From assembly GCA_023653785.1 (NCBI GenBank), contig JAMKCH010044055.1:1-64000 (forward strand): a stretch of DNA of 64,000 nt, read 5' to 3'. Shown piece after piece: positions 23,132-33,500 of the stretch. Under the pieces are notes generated by a model. It worked only from the letters and a program-made list of their open reading frames with translations. It was not told the origin of the DNA and did not search any database. How positions within the stretch are numbered: position 1 is the stretch's first letter; each line of letters opens with the position of its first letter. Position numbers and translations under genes: made by a program. This DNA comes from Ophioderma brevispina (taxonomy: Eukaryota; Echinodermata; Ophiuroidea; Amphilepidida; Ophiodermatidae).

Positions 23132-24262
23132 AGCCTGTGGTACAAGTCAGAAACAAAGATAGCACTTGATGTGCTCGAAAGAAACCTAGGTCACCATATT
23201 TAAATTTTCCTATTACATATCGACATCTTTTTCACTTCTTCATAAGCATATGTTTTATTTTTACTGGGAAACACCTATGACGTCACTGAGTAGTCATTAA
23301 ATACAGTCCACACCTATTTATTATGATTTTATTGTATCAGGTTGATATGAGCTGTTGTCTTCCTATGCACTATTATAGAGTCAGTTTAAACTACGTTATA
23401 TGGCCAAAGTAGTAACCAGCTATAGTAACAGCACTCTCTAGGACAAGTCAATACCCCTCTTTAATATATTTTACATCTTGGAAATGATTTAGGGTCATTA
23501 TTAGAAAGTGTTGTTTAATAGCGTCATAAAGGTGTGTAGGGCTGATTTTCTTCCTGATTTACGTACACTAGAGCGAATATAATCACCGCCATCTTTAAAA
23601 ACAAGCCTGTACGTTAATATAAATGCCATAAGTTCTTTTTTGAAAATATCACCCAGGTTCTTATTTCAACAATTTGCCATTTTAAGTTCATTTAGCAAAA
23701 TATGCCTCCTTGCGGCGGCCATCTTGGACGCCTAGATGTTTAAGCCCCCTTCAGGCAGTTAAAAACTTGGTTTCGTGTAGTCGTGGATAAAATTTCTATC
23801 TGTAATGAAATTATAATGGCTGTTTTACATAAATCAATGGCGGCCATTTTGAAATGGGCAGGACACGCTAACGTGCAGCTTTTCAGGGCGGAAACATACC
23901 TAATCTTAGTAAGGGGGGCATCCCCTTCAAGGTGATATAATGTGGTGCAACGAAAATCTGATGATGGCAGCTTATGGGCTATAATTTCAAACACTTAATG
24001 GGGAAATATCAGTGGCAGCATCATTAATTATGGCTTGAAATCCTAGAGGGCACTGCCTCTGTGTTTTGCCATATATCTGCAGAAATCACATACATTGCTA
24101 TGCTCTGTTTACCATAACCATCCCGCACGTCATGTCACATGTGTCAAGGCTGGAACAAACTAATAAACTCATTATGTTTATTTATATGACGAGGAAAGGA
24201 GAATAAATTAAATCAGAGGGAAGCCCTACATATGTTCCTTCTTCTTTATATATTGTGAGGTG
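23130..24262. other. unique spacer between the two copies of the large duplication
   Basis: No repeated structure is shared with the flanking copies. Contains CGGCCATCTTGG and GCGGCCATTTTG (23700-23860), which are often seen in repeat-derived sequence. The longest open frame is 84 codons on the minus strand, without a recognised motif. I see no gene. Confidence 0.4.
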
Positions 24263-25911
24263 GTTACAACATAGTGCATTATTTTCCTTAATTCCACACA
24301 CACTCGTCATGGTGTAACATGGGCATAGTATTATTATTTTTTTCAGTGTTTGTAAACAACGTGAATGAAGCGTGACCATCCATGAAGCACGCCACTACGT
24401 CAGTCTGGCACCAGTCAATGAATGACGTCATTAATATGCTATAAATAGAACACAGCCTGCAGCTAAAGCGGGGAGTGGAATCCCTCTCCTATTGTTGTTG
24501 CTGATTTTTTTGTTGCTGACTTTTTTCACTAAAGGAAAGGAAAAAAGGAAAGGAAGGAAAAAGGGAAGTTATAAACGAAAAAATCAAATAGTAATCAAAC
24601 AAATTTTCAGTCACAATTGATCATAAAATACAAAACTATAAATTTCCGGTTGGTGTCCTCGTTTTTTTCATCTTGTGTTTATCATTAGAGCAAAAATCGA
24701 GTGTTTTCCCCTTGTTGACTACAGATATAAGATAGTCATGAGTCAGTTAATGGACAATATCCTTTGTTGGTGGAGGGGTGACTAAATAACTTTTGAATAC
24801 TTAGCCAATAACGTTAAAAATCCCTTAACATGGGCAGCGCTAAAAGAAAAGGACAAGAACAAACTGAAAAAAATATATACATACATACATCTCCTGCAGT
24901 ATTTGCATGCAATGCACTACTTGAATGTGAAGAAAGAAGCTTGAATGTCTCTTTGATTATTTGTTGGTTGGTCTATTTTATTGTCATCGCAGCCTGTAAG
25001 GGCTGAATTAAAATAACGTTACAATAGATAAAAATATTAATAATAGGATACACATCAAAATACATTTATAAATTAAACTTAGCAAAACACTATATGAACT
25101 CATGCTAAATACCACAATTATTCTCTCTCTCTCTCCAGCAACATCTGCAGGTCTCTTGCAGCATCTGCAAGTATCCTACAGCATCTACATGTCACATGCA
25201 GTATCTGCATGTCTCTTGCAGCATCTGCATGTCTCTCCTGCGGTATCTGCATGTCTCTTGCATTATCTACATCCCTCCTGATGTATCTGCATGTCTTCTG
25301 CAGCATCTGCAAGTCTCTTGCAGCATCTGCATGTCTCCTGCAGCATCTGCATGTCTCCTGCAGCATTTGCAAATCTCTTGCAGCACTTCCAATTTTCCTT
25401 GCAGCATCTGCATGTCTCCCTGCAGTATCTGCATGTTTCCTGTAGTATAGGCATGTCTCCTGCAGTATATGCATGTTTTCTGCAGTATCTGCTATACTAG
25501 TCTCCTGCAGTATCTGCAACTCTTCTGCACTGTCTACATATCTCATGCACCATGTATCTCCTGCAGCATCTTGTATCATCTGCATTACTCCTAATGTATC
25601 TGCGTGTCTTCCGCAATACCTGCAAGACTCCTACAGAAGCTGCATGTCTCCTACAGCATTTGAAAATCTCTTGCAGCACCTCCAATTTTCCTTGCAGCAT
25701 CTGCATATTAAAAATGAATCTATATAACGTCGCGCGTAAATTTTCCCTTGCAATAACAACATCAATACATGATTTTATCCAATCATATTTCTTCTCTCAT
25801 AATAAACGTTTATGAATGGGATTTAATTGGATACTAACTTCTGGATTTAATTTGTATAAACTATATAGATCAGAGTTCCCCTTTCCCCGTGGTTCATATG
25901 GACTTGGCAAA
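24263..25911 (+). repeat. large direct duplication, copy 2 (~1.65 kb)
   Basis: This is the second copy of the block at 21232-22897, ending at ATATGGACTTGGCAAAC. It is collinear with copy 1 throughout, and many of the differences are 1-nt indels. It could be a genuine segmental duplication or two haplotypes or unpolished sequence laid in tandem. Confidence 0.85.
25133..25705. repeat. 20-bp minisatellite inside duplication copy 2
   Basis: The same unit family (ATGTCTCCTGCAGCATCTGC) and the same order of variant units as at 22128-22710, including the diagnostic CTCTTGCAGCACTTCCAATT units. The 155-codon minus-strand frame at 25118-25585 is repeat-derived. Confidence 0.85.
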
Positions 25912-25990
25912 CAAACCAAGAAAATGTCCCATCAGGGCCATCCTTTGAAGGAACGTGAAGCCGCCGTATATAGTATTAGGCCTAGTATCA

Positions 25991-26012
25991 TCAGAGGTTT
26001 CGAAACCTCTGA
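25991..26012. repeat. perfect 22-bp palindrome
   Basis: The sequence equals its own complement for 22 bases: arms TCAGAGGTTTC and GAAACCTCTGA. It lies 80 bp past the end of duplication copy 2. Could be the core of a decayed foldback or a protein-binding site. Confidence 0.8.
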
Positions 26013-26564
26013 CTTTCCTTAGTCGTCCTGTTAGGGTGAACAATCTGCAACGTTTCACATTTTAACCCCCATGTGACCCTCTGAAAATTAAAGAGGTTGG
26101 CTGTACGGCGTTTTTTTTTTCTCTAAAATGAAGAAATGTAATTTTTTTCCAGTGAGTGATAACCATATGTACCGACCCCAAAAATGTAACCCTTTACAGA
26201 GAGAAAGAACCATACACAAGACTTACACCCTCCTCTTTCTTCCTCTGGTGTGTGATGTAGCAATTCATCACAAGCCAGCGAAATCGGGTCGCTGCACACC
26301 ATACATAGTCAGTCCAATAACTGAATAATGAAAGTATAATTATACCTAACTATGACTATGCATGGGTACACAACAAATATAAGCTAAAAATAACTTCAGG
26401 TGAAAGTTTTTGGTGTGTGCATGCACTTGACATTGCTTTTTCTTCAACATTTGAACGTAGGTTGACCTATGTCTCAGACTTTCCTGTCTTTCTGTTTTAA
26501 TATCTATATACCTGCCTAGTTGTTTGTCTGCCCCCCGTCTGTCATTCTGCATGCTAACTGGGAT

Positions 26565-26687
26565 GAGGTATACTTGTGCACTCCATTTCTTATGTTTTGC
26601 TTTATTCCGCCATAGGCTGGATTGTGTGTCTAATTTTGCTACTTGTGTGTCAATATTTTTACAACAGAAAAGTCACACAAGTACCTC
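26565..26687. mobile_element. small TIR element, copy 1 (123 bp)
   Basis: Ends are inverted repeats GAGGTATACTTGTG...CACACAAGTACCTC. Interior CTTATGTTTTGCTTTATTC, TGTGTGTCTAATTTTGCTAC and ACAACAGAAAAGTCACAC match the element at 26977-27096. Both sit among TCTGTCTGTC-type sequence. No coding capacity. Confidence 0.65.
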
Positions 26688-26799
26688 GTTAACTTACATG
26701 GATGTGTGTCTGTCTTTTTTTGAAAAGTTGACTTTGTTCCCAAATAGGGGTGAATTTAGCAAAAATGCACCTTTTTAAACAAAATTGTAACCTCTTTTC

Positions 26800-26876
26800 C
26801 AACAAAAAGCAAAAACAACAAACAAAAACAAACAAACAAACAAACAAACAACAACTAACAAACAAACAACAACTAA
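26800..26876. repeat. (AAAC)n / (AAC)n low-complexity tract
   Basis: An A/C-only stretch of CAAACAAACAAACAAC type. Long frames across it read TNKQTNKQ and are not genes. Confidence 0.85.
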
Positions 26877-26976
26877 TTTTTGGATCGCTCCGCTTGCAAA
26901 ATCTATATTTTGGCCTTTTGGAATTTGTGAGGGCGTCCCCCACGGTTATGGTTCTGTCTGTCTATCTGTGCAAACT

Positions 26977-27096
26977 GAGGCATACTTGTGTGACTCCATA
27001 TCTAATGTTTTATTTCATTCTGTCATGGCTTGTGTGTCTACTTTTGCTACTTGTGTGTCTAATTTAACAACAGAAAATTCACACAAGTATGCCCTC
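26977..27096. mobile_element. small TIR element, copy 2 (120 bp)
   Basis: Ends GAGGCATACTTGTGTGA and TCACACAAGTATGCCCTC form a TIR of about 17 bp. The interior is homologous to copy 1 at 26565-26687 in the same orientation, including GTCTACTTTTGCTACTTGTG. Two copies 400 bp apart define the ends of the family well. Confidence 0.65.
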
Positions 27097-27354
27097 GCGT
27101 CGTATATCGTATCTGCCTGTCGTTCCGATTTGTTTGTTTGTCTGTCTGCCTCAGTGTCAGTGCGTTTGTGTTGGTGAAGCTTATTAAAGCCACAATCAGT
27201 AATTTTCTTCCAAATTCAAAAAATTCCATTTTGTCTCTAAATTGCTAGTGTTAGGTCATATCAACAGGTCTGCTATTTCTATTACTCGTGAATCATACCC
27301 ATCACGATTGATTTTTAACGTTTTCGAAATTTTACGAATCCCCCATTATTGGGC

Positions 27355-27820
27355 AAAGGCGACGGCTTCTAAGAGATTTTGGCCCGAAATTATGCTCCAG
27401 GACCATATGCTCCAGGACCATATGCTCCTGGAGCATATGGTCCTGGAGCATATGGTCCTGGAGCATAAATAATCTGGAAAAATATTCTAAGTCAAATATG
27501 CCTCAGTAATTTTGAAATACGCAAATGGTCCAGGAGCATATTCAAATAGGGCTCCGGGAGCAGTGGAGAAATATTCTAGTCAAAATACTGCTCCAGGACC
27601 ATATTGCCATGGTCCTGGACCATTTGCGTATTCAAATATGCTCCTGAGCAGCATATTTGACTTAGAATATTTTCCAGATTATTTATTGCTCCAGGACCAT
27701 ATGCTCCAGGACCATATGTCCAGGGACCATAATGCTCAGGAACCACATTTGCCTCCAGGAGATATGTCCTGGAGCATCTGGTCCTGGGAGAATATTCGGG
27801 CCCAAATTCTTAGAATGCGA
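27355..27820. mobile_element. ~465 bp palindromic foldback built from 15-bp units
   Basis: The outer arms match through TTCTAAGA, TTTGGCCCGAA and then runs of the 15-mer ATGCTCCAGGACCAT and its complement. A middle arm (ATAATCTGGAAAAATATTCT, AAGTCAAATATG, TACGCAAATGGTCCAGGA) recurs inverted (TGGACCATTTGCGTATTC ... AGAATATTTTCCAGATTAT) around a centre near 27585-27600. The 15-mer itself forms perfect local palindromes around ATGCTCCTGGAGCAT. Open frames reading MLQDHMLQDH or MVLEHMVLEH on both strands come from the 15-bp period. Confidence 0.75.
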
Positions 27821-28800
27821 CCGCCCCCTCTCTCTCAATGGTTCCAAGCCCCCTCCACACTTTTTGGGAGATGATAAGGTCATTTTTGTTTAATTTTTAA
27901 ATTTTCTTAAATTAATATGCTTTCAGTCCGGGAGCATGTGATGGGATTATAGGAATAATGCGTATTAATCAACTGCAGTCACTTTCATGTGATTTAGAGA
28001 CCCCCCCATGCGGGCAGTTCGTGCACTTAAACTTCAAATAAAAAAGGGTCGTCACCATGTTTCTGATTGCATGCTGGAAGTTGGGGGTAATATAAATTTT
28101 TCATAGAAAAGAGCCAAATTTTAGTGTCATTTAGTTAAAAAATAAAAATAAACAACCCGTCCTGATTCTCCTTTCTCACTTTTCAGAGGGCCACTGCTAC
28201 GAGAAATTAAAAATTAATTTGAAGGGCATATAGCTGTCATTCTAACTCACCCCAACATCACTAAGGACGCCCAAAACGGTTCCGGGGAACGAAACTTCCC
28301 CCACAATCCCTTCCTGAAAAGCGAAACCGCGAACTGTTAGCTAAAACATGTAGCCAAATTGCAAAAATTCATTTGCATTCTCCATCATTTGAATTCAGTA
28401 GAATAGAAATTATATATAAAGTCTCATGTCCGTCGAAAATTAAAGAAATTTGGCGCAATCATCATAATAAAAAATTATAGGAAAAATATTTTGCAGGTAT
28501 ACCAATTCCAAGTTCCAAAAGCTTCAATTAACATTGAAATGCGGTTTGAAGGACTGCTTGTCCGGGTTCCAAAGTGCATATATTCACTATAGCAAGAGAA
28601 TGACCTTTTGCAAGGTTGACGAAAAGTACATTGCAAAATAATCATCTTGAATAGATCTGCAGAAAACGACATGGGCGACCTGCGGCGACTGCCCCCAGAT
28701 TGCTTCTGACTCACGCAATTCATAGTTTGATAACAATGGAAAAAATACAACCCCCCATGCCCTTATCCGATCCCCAACACCCTATTCCACACAAAACACA
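27821..28800. other. intergenic, no gene recognised
   Basis: AT-rich, with CCCCCCATGCGG near 28002 and no repeated structure noticed. The 91-codon minus-strand frame at 28475-28750 shows no motif. Confidence 0.4.
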
Positions 28801-28803
28801 ACC

Positions 28804-28892
28804 CTCACACACACACACACAATATATTATAATATATATATAACTTATATTATAATTATATATATATATAATATATATATATATATATTCAA
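28804..28892. repeat. (CA)n followed by (TA)n microsatellite
   Basis: About eight CA units pass into an interrupted, largely self-complementary ATATAT tract. The Tyr/Ile-rich minus-strand frame here is its translation. Confidence 0.9.
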
Positions 28893-30202
28893 ATTTAGAT
28901 ATATTCAAAGGTTCTTCAACACTAGAATTAGAATGATAAGAGTTTTAATGTAGACTATTGTAACCAAGAAATCCCATTCTGCAGTATTTATATTGGTTCA
29001 TTATGTTTAGTTTGCGGTGTGGTGTGTTTTGTGTGTTGTTTTTTCGGCACTAGGGTCAAGTTAAGTTTCGCGCCTTAGACTGCGTGGTTCTGCGTGAGTC
29101 TGCGTGGGTACGCTGACATTCTTACTCATCCCACCCACAGCGATAGTGTTTCTTTCATAATTCTTCAGTTCAATTAGTGGAGGTCGATCTCCAAATTAGT
29201 CAACAAAGTGTTTATCAATAGAAAAGAAAGGTCACGATATATTTTTGTTGGTTATGCAATGGTTTTAGTTGATTAGTTATGGTTGACCATAATTGACCAA
29301 TGCAATTTAATATTGTTGTTGCAATATTATACTGGTATGCATATGCAATGCGTTTTCTATTACAGATCAGTGCATAGGCTCTTGAAATCTGCCGACTTAA
29401 CTTCGTACGTGACACATTGCTAGCTATTGCTGGAATATAATTTGTGCAATCGCGCTATTGGTTTTATATCACCAACTTTCCAGTTAATTGAGTACACTGC
29501 AGACTTAATTACGATTACAATTTCAGTATGCTAATTTGTTATTGAATAAACTTAAGAAACTTCCCAGTACAAAATACAAGCAGTGGCGCAACTTGAATTT
29601 GTTGTCCCTTGCGGAAGCTGTAAACTTCTCTTCAGATCCAAGTTTTCATATGAAAAAGGTATATAATTTGACTTATCTTTTAAGGTAATTGACTTTTTTT
29701 GTAGAATCACAGATAGTGCCTTTATAACGTTCGGTCAATGACTTTTGTCATGATCATGATGATACATGCTGTATCCTTCAGCAAGCAAATACAATTCATG
29801 GTAGTTCATGGTAAGAATTTACTCTCTGGTTTGAAAGAAAGTCTTCACTTCAAATTCTTACATTTCAATGTTTACATTATTATAGTGTCCCTTACTGCCA
29901 TGCAAAATATAAACAAAATTTTTTATAGGAATTAAGGGGAACGCCGCTTCGAAACGGATTAATGAACTAGGTCTGGTACGCGATTACTATACCACTGACT
30001 CAGACTGATGATTCACCATGCGCGCGAAGCCGGAAACTCTGAATGAAGGCGATACTTTATATCTGGCAGTGCAGAGTTTGCACTGGCAGCATTTGAACTG
30101 AATAACACTGAAAGGTAGACATGCCACTTTCTTTTTGTAGACTGAAATAAACTTTTGTCAAATAGTCTATATGCAAAATGCTATAGATAGAGAAAAATCA
30201 GC
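28893..30202. other. upstream region of the ankyrin gene
   Basis: No open frame over 66 codons of interest. A TATA-like CTTTATATCT lies at 30055-30064, about 145 bp upstream of the start codon, followed by TTTGCACTGGCAGCATTTGA. Whether this is the promoter is inference only. Confidence 0.3.
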
Positions 30203-30558
30203 ATGTGCAAAGAAATTACTGCTTCTGCTGCAGATACGGATAAGCCATCTTCAATATCAACTACAGCAAAACAGTGCAGCATCTTAACCATGGCAGATTT
30301 GATAGTAGCCATCAAGGAGAATCGATTTACTGATGTTTCTCGAAGGCTATCTCAAGAAAGTAAGCACAACCTAAAGGTCTTGATCAATTATCAAGACAGG
30401 GAATCACATGAAACCATGTTGTTTTGCGCTTGCATCAAGGGTCATTTGAGATTGGCTAAATTTCTCTTAGATCGAGGAGCAAGAGTTGATTTGAGAACGT
30501 GCTGGGGAGCCGCGCCAATCCACGCAGCGTCGGAGAAAGGACACGTAGAACTTGTTCG
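30203..30558 (+). CDS. ankyrin gene exon 1
   Basis: Begins at ATG with an in-frame stop just upstream and ends at a consensus donor CG|GTAAGT, leaving two bases of an Arg codon (phase 2). It encodes a Ser/Thr-rich N-terminus of about 30 residues without signal peptide, then two and a half ankyrin repeats. Confidence 0.85.
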
Positions 30559-33500
30559 GTAAGTTATCTGCTTTTCTAAATAGGTGATTATCATCTTCAC
30601 TACATGTATCGAAGATTGCGGAAGCTAGCTACAGGAATGTCAAAATATGCAGTAGTAACTGCTGGTCATGATCAGAAAAGAGTTTCTGAAGTTTTCGTAT
30701 CTGTGACGTCACTTGGAAATTGTTCACTGTGCATGCATTTGGCTGGAATGAAGCTGCAGTGTTAAGAACTATTACGTAATCCCATCGGGATTAAGTAATA
30801 GTTCTTAAGTTAAGAAGAACGACTATGTTATTGATCAAATTGTCATGAATGAAATGACATCACAATTTCTTTGCATGGCAATGTAATGTGAAGTACCACG
30901 TCTAATACGGGGTCTAATAACACGAAAGAAAAACATTTGTGTCATCATGGCCATCTAGCAAACTTGCTACTAGATACTAGGACATTGATGTGTGGCGAAA
31001 ATATGGCCTTTTTGCTGTGACTTGCGCTGTTAGATACAACATATGGGCTGGTATCTACCATCAATAAAAACAACAAAACTTAATAAATTTTAAGCAATTA
31101 ACTTGCAAGCGTTGTGTGCAACAGGCAATTAAATTATTGGGAGAATAACACGAACGGGCACGAATGACGAATGACTTTTGGACTTGTACTGAAAACGGGC
31201 TTTAATGCGCAAAACAACTGATAGTGTAACTTATGGGTAATTGCAGGTTACAGATTTGATTAATTAAAGGTAATGTAAAGCAACACCTAGAATGCCTGTA
31301 CGGTTAATTATTTCGCACTAGCAACAGGAATGGGCAGCAGGGCTGGAGTGTCGTTAATAAATATATAGGCCTACAACTATTTTTACGGGTTCTCCACCCG
31401 CACACATTATCACATGTGAATCCATTCATAGAGTTGCAATGAATCAATTGAAATGGGAGTACAAAAGAAAACAAATTCTACATTTTGCGTCGACAATTTC
31501 TAACCTTGAACTTGGCGGCACATAAAATGTGCAAAGATCCACACTGGAAAGGATTCCATGCTTGAAGTAGTTGTAAGAATTCATTTTACGTTTTAAATTG
31601 CCGCGCCTTTTTTAATTAGGTTGATTTGAAACGTGGTAGGCGAGAAAACAGACAAGTGCAACCCGTATTCCATGCCATAGATTTCACAGATTTCAACTTT
31701 ATTCTATATCTCCCTAAACAAAGCTTACTAACACCAATACGGGTGAACCGACACCCTTCAAAAGCCATTACTCGGCGTCCATTGAAACGCCTATCGGTCC
31801 AGTCATTTCCACGTATCTAAAAACAATTTGCATACTAGTATAATTTTGATGCAATGGTTTACATGAATACTGGACGTGAAGGAATTCACCACTGCCCTAA
31901 ATCCCACCTGACCTTGTACCTATACCATGAGGGCAAATGCATGGTGCTTTGACTTGAAATCCACTTACCAACGCGGGGAAAAGACTTTGATATGATGAAG
32001 TCAGGGCAAGACACCCAAACAAAAATTGCTTTAGTATTTTGTTTATAACCCGTTATTACTGACTTGCAATTTTGTTTCAGGTCATATCTTTAGAAACAAA
32101 ACATGTGGTAGGTGAGTTTTCACCTGGCCATAAGTATCACGACCTGGTCTTTTGACAACTTAAAAACCCACATATCATTCACCAGCTGCAGGCTTTTTGT
32201 CAATATTTTTTTTTAAATGCAAACATTCCTCTGGTTATGTGATTTGCACCGGCATAAACACATATCTTGTATATTGATTTACGCCAAAAATCCCCACATA
32301 CACAGCTTCAGTTGTTTTAGATCAATATCTTAAACAAACAGTTCACTATGGTGATGTGAAATCACCTGGCGAGAAAAACATGTCTTTGTGATTGTGACTT
32401 GAACTACCATCAGAAGAGGGTGTGTTTCTCCGCGTTTTTCACTCAAACAAGAAAATCCTGACAGAAATTAAGAGAAAAAAAAAAAGAAATCCACGTCAAT
32501 TTGTAACAAGGATCGATGTGTTGATGGTCTTGATTTGCTCCAATTAAAATGCATTATTAAACCTTAATTTATTTTGTTCTTATACAAATTATGCTTAAAA
32601 AGGGGATAAAAATGTGGGAAGGGCCTGTCACATATTTTCTGTAATTTATCACTTTCAGAGTACAAATGACCGAGTCACGGTAATCACATAATTATATTCA
32701 ATCCTTCAAATCGAAAGCTCATAATGAGGCGTCAATTGGACCTAAATATAGAGGACTGCATTATTGTTTGAGGTTTATGGAAGTTTAAAACGGATATATA
32801 TGTGAAAAGTGCCAGAAAGCAGAGTTAGTAGTAAGTCCATGCTCTGGAATTGCAGTAACTGGATGAAATTAATACAATTAAAAACTCAAGTACCCATAAA
32901 TCCACTCTTTACTCTATAGTATATAGAAATTACCAACTTCATACAGGGGTGAGTCTAAAAAAAACTTGAAAGATTAAAATGCAAAATTTGAATTTTTAAA
33001 ATAAACATATTTTCAACATATGTGGTGTCATCGGAAGCAATTCATTATCTTAATTTGCGCTAAGATAATTCCATAGGATAAAGTATAACCCGAGCTACAG
33101 TCTTTTGAATCAAGTGGTCAGTTTTTACCCTATCCACGGATTCCCATTTTGAATGCACGGCGGTCAACTTAACAAATGACTCCCCAAATGATAAGGGTTA
33201 TTGTCCAGTGTATGTGAAATTATAGTGGTTTCTATCTCAAAGGTTTTGAAAAGGTCAGTGTAATGGGTTAAGTTCTATTTAAAAAACATCTTTTAGATTG
33301 GCAATATGTTTTACAAATATAGACAATAATTTAAACCCAAGGGTTGGTCACAGATGTGTCGTTCCTTCATATGGTATGATCATTTCAACTTCTCCAGAAA
33401 TGATACTAGATCAAGTTAATTTATTTTTCAAAATGATTTTTATGAGTGAGGAGGAAGTCCCCGTAAAAGTTTAAGAGGCATCGGTTGGTAAATTGCGACT

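Noticed and set aside
25118..25585. 155-codon minus-strand frame rich in Cys/Arg/Gln, and matching frames at 22165-22517
   Set aside because: It is the translation of the 20-bp minisatellite. Both strands are open with the same 20-residue period, and there is no start or splice context.
27242..27883. Frames reading MLQDHMLQDH / MVLEHMVLEH
   Set aside because: They come from the 15-bp palindromic units and are open on both strands.
30762..30808. Intronic microRNA precursor
   Set aside because: The stem is only 22 bp with a 3-nt loop, shorter than typical animal precursors. Kept as a hairpin without miRNA claim.
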